A stretch of DNA of 6,041 nucleotides from Burkholderiaceae bacterium (GTDB lineage: Bacteria; Pseudomonadota; Gammaproteobacteria; Burkholderiales; Burkholderiaceae_C), in contig JAISNB010000156.1 in NCBI GenBank assembly GCA_031276435.1, positions 1-6,041 of the forward strand, written 5' to 3'. Under the pieces are notes generated by a model, which saw nothing but the letters and a program-made list of their open reading frames with translations, was not told the DNA's origin and searched no databases. Every line of letters starts with the position of its first letter. Position 1 is the first letter of the stretch. The position numbers were made by a program, and so were the translations under genes. Shown here piece by piece: positions 5,607-6,041 of this stretch.

Positions 5607-6041
5607 ATGCAACACAAGAGCCAACCTGAAGCCATCACAGCCGATGAATCGTCATCACGGGACTGGACGCACAAACAGGCCAGCCGGTTTCAAAAGGGCA
5701 TTTGCCTGCTCATCTCGGCGGCCATCCTCAACAGCCTGTGCCTGCCTTTGGTTCATGCCCGCATCGCCCAGCGCAACCAGCAAGCGCAAGAAGAAGTTTG
5801 GCGCGGCCAGAGTGACCCTGCCGCCAGCTACGCCGCCGCGCTCGACCGGCTCGACCAACTGCTCACCACCAGCGCCATCGCAGCAGCCGCCACCGCCCGC
5901 AGCGCCAGCGGCAGCACAACATCCCTCGCCCCCCTCAAAACCCAACTCGAACAACAAGCGCAAACCCTGCGCCAGCAATGGCAGACTTTGCGCGCCACCT
6001 GGCAAAAGGCCCGGGTCGCTCCGGAGATTTTGGCGCGCCAG
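5607..6041 (+). CDS. Exported helix-rich protein of unknown function, N-terminal part (3' end outside the window)
   Basis: The frame runs open from this ATG to the window edge, giving 145 residues. Start choice rests on the perfect AGGAGG and on the absence of other in-frame ATGs nearby. Residues 1-31 are a long polar, partly basic N-region, followed by a hydrophobic stretch (about 32-49) and a likely signal peptidase I site after V-H-A (49-51), so the protein is probably exported or anchored by an uncleaved signal. After that comes a predicted helical, Gln/Ala/Leu-rich region with coiled-coil character (about 53-145), broken by an Ala/Ser/Thr-rich linker near 93-112. The visible part holds no domain I can name. 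Long exported proteins with transglutaminase-like or RHS/YD-repeat domains can have this kind of helical N-terminus, but that is only a guess. The 16-base gap to the preceding stop implies co-transcription with the modular surface protein, so the two may act together at the cell surface. Confidence 0.8.
   Translation, partial: MQHKSQPEAITADESSSRDWTHKQASRFQKGICLLISAAILNSLCLPLVHARIAQRNQQAQEEVWRGQSDPAASYAAALDRLDQLLTTSAIAAAATARSASGSTTSLAPLKTQLEQQAQTLRQQWQTLRATWQKARVAPEILARQ

Noticed and set aside
4112..5674. 520-codon minus-strand open frame
   Set aside because: Same reason; it lies opposite VWA/CARDB coding and has a biased Gly/Ala/Arg/Val composition without motifs.

Overview
The window is GC-rich, uses typical proteobacterial signals (strong Shine-Dalgarno sites, a sigma70-type promoter) and opens with the end of an azurin gene. 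This fits a betaproteobacterium, plausibly of the Burkholderiales/Comamonadaceae type. That placement is inferred from azurin, from codon use, and from a C-terminal sorting-like tail on the large surface protein; no phylogenetic marker is present.

Layout, all on the + strand: (1) bases 1-240 hold the 3' part of an azurin gene (periplasmic blue-copper electron carrier). (2) Bases 241-718 are intergenic, with a probable rho-independent terminator just after azurin and a near-consensus promoter followed by a ribosome binding site just before the next gene. (3) Bases 719-5590 are one very long reading frame, about 1,623 codons, interrupted by a single in-frame TAG at 3734-3736. The first part (1005 aa) is an exported protein with an alpha-alpha toroid (terpene cyclase/prenyltransferase-like) domain, seven carboxypeptidase-regulatory-like beta modules and the first half of a CARDB domain. 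The second part continues in the same frame with the rest of that CARDB domain, a VWA domain with a DxSxS metal-site motif, further CARDB/Ig-like modules and a C-terminal membrane anchor resembling PEP-CTERM/IPTL-CTERM tails. (4) Sixteen bases later, behind a perfect AGGAGG, starts another exported, helix-rich protein that runs off the window.

Genes 3 and 4 look like one operon making cell-surface or periplasmic proteins, separate from azurin. The main point of interest is the TAG codon. It cuts a CARDB domain in two, yet the frame and domain quality continue undamaged for more than 600 codons, and the downstream part has no convincing start of its own. It could be a recent nonsense mutation, a sequence error, or programmed/leaky readthrough producing a short released form and a long anchored form.
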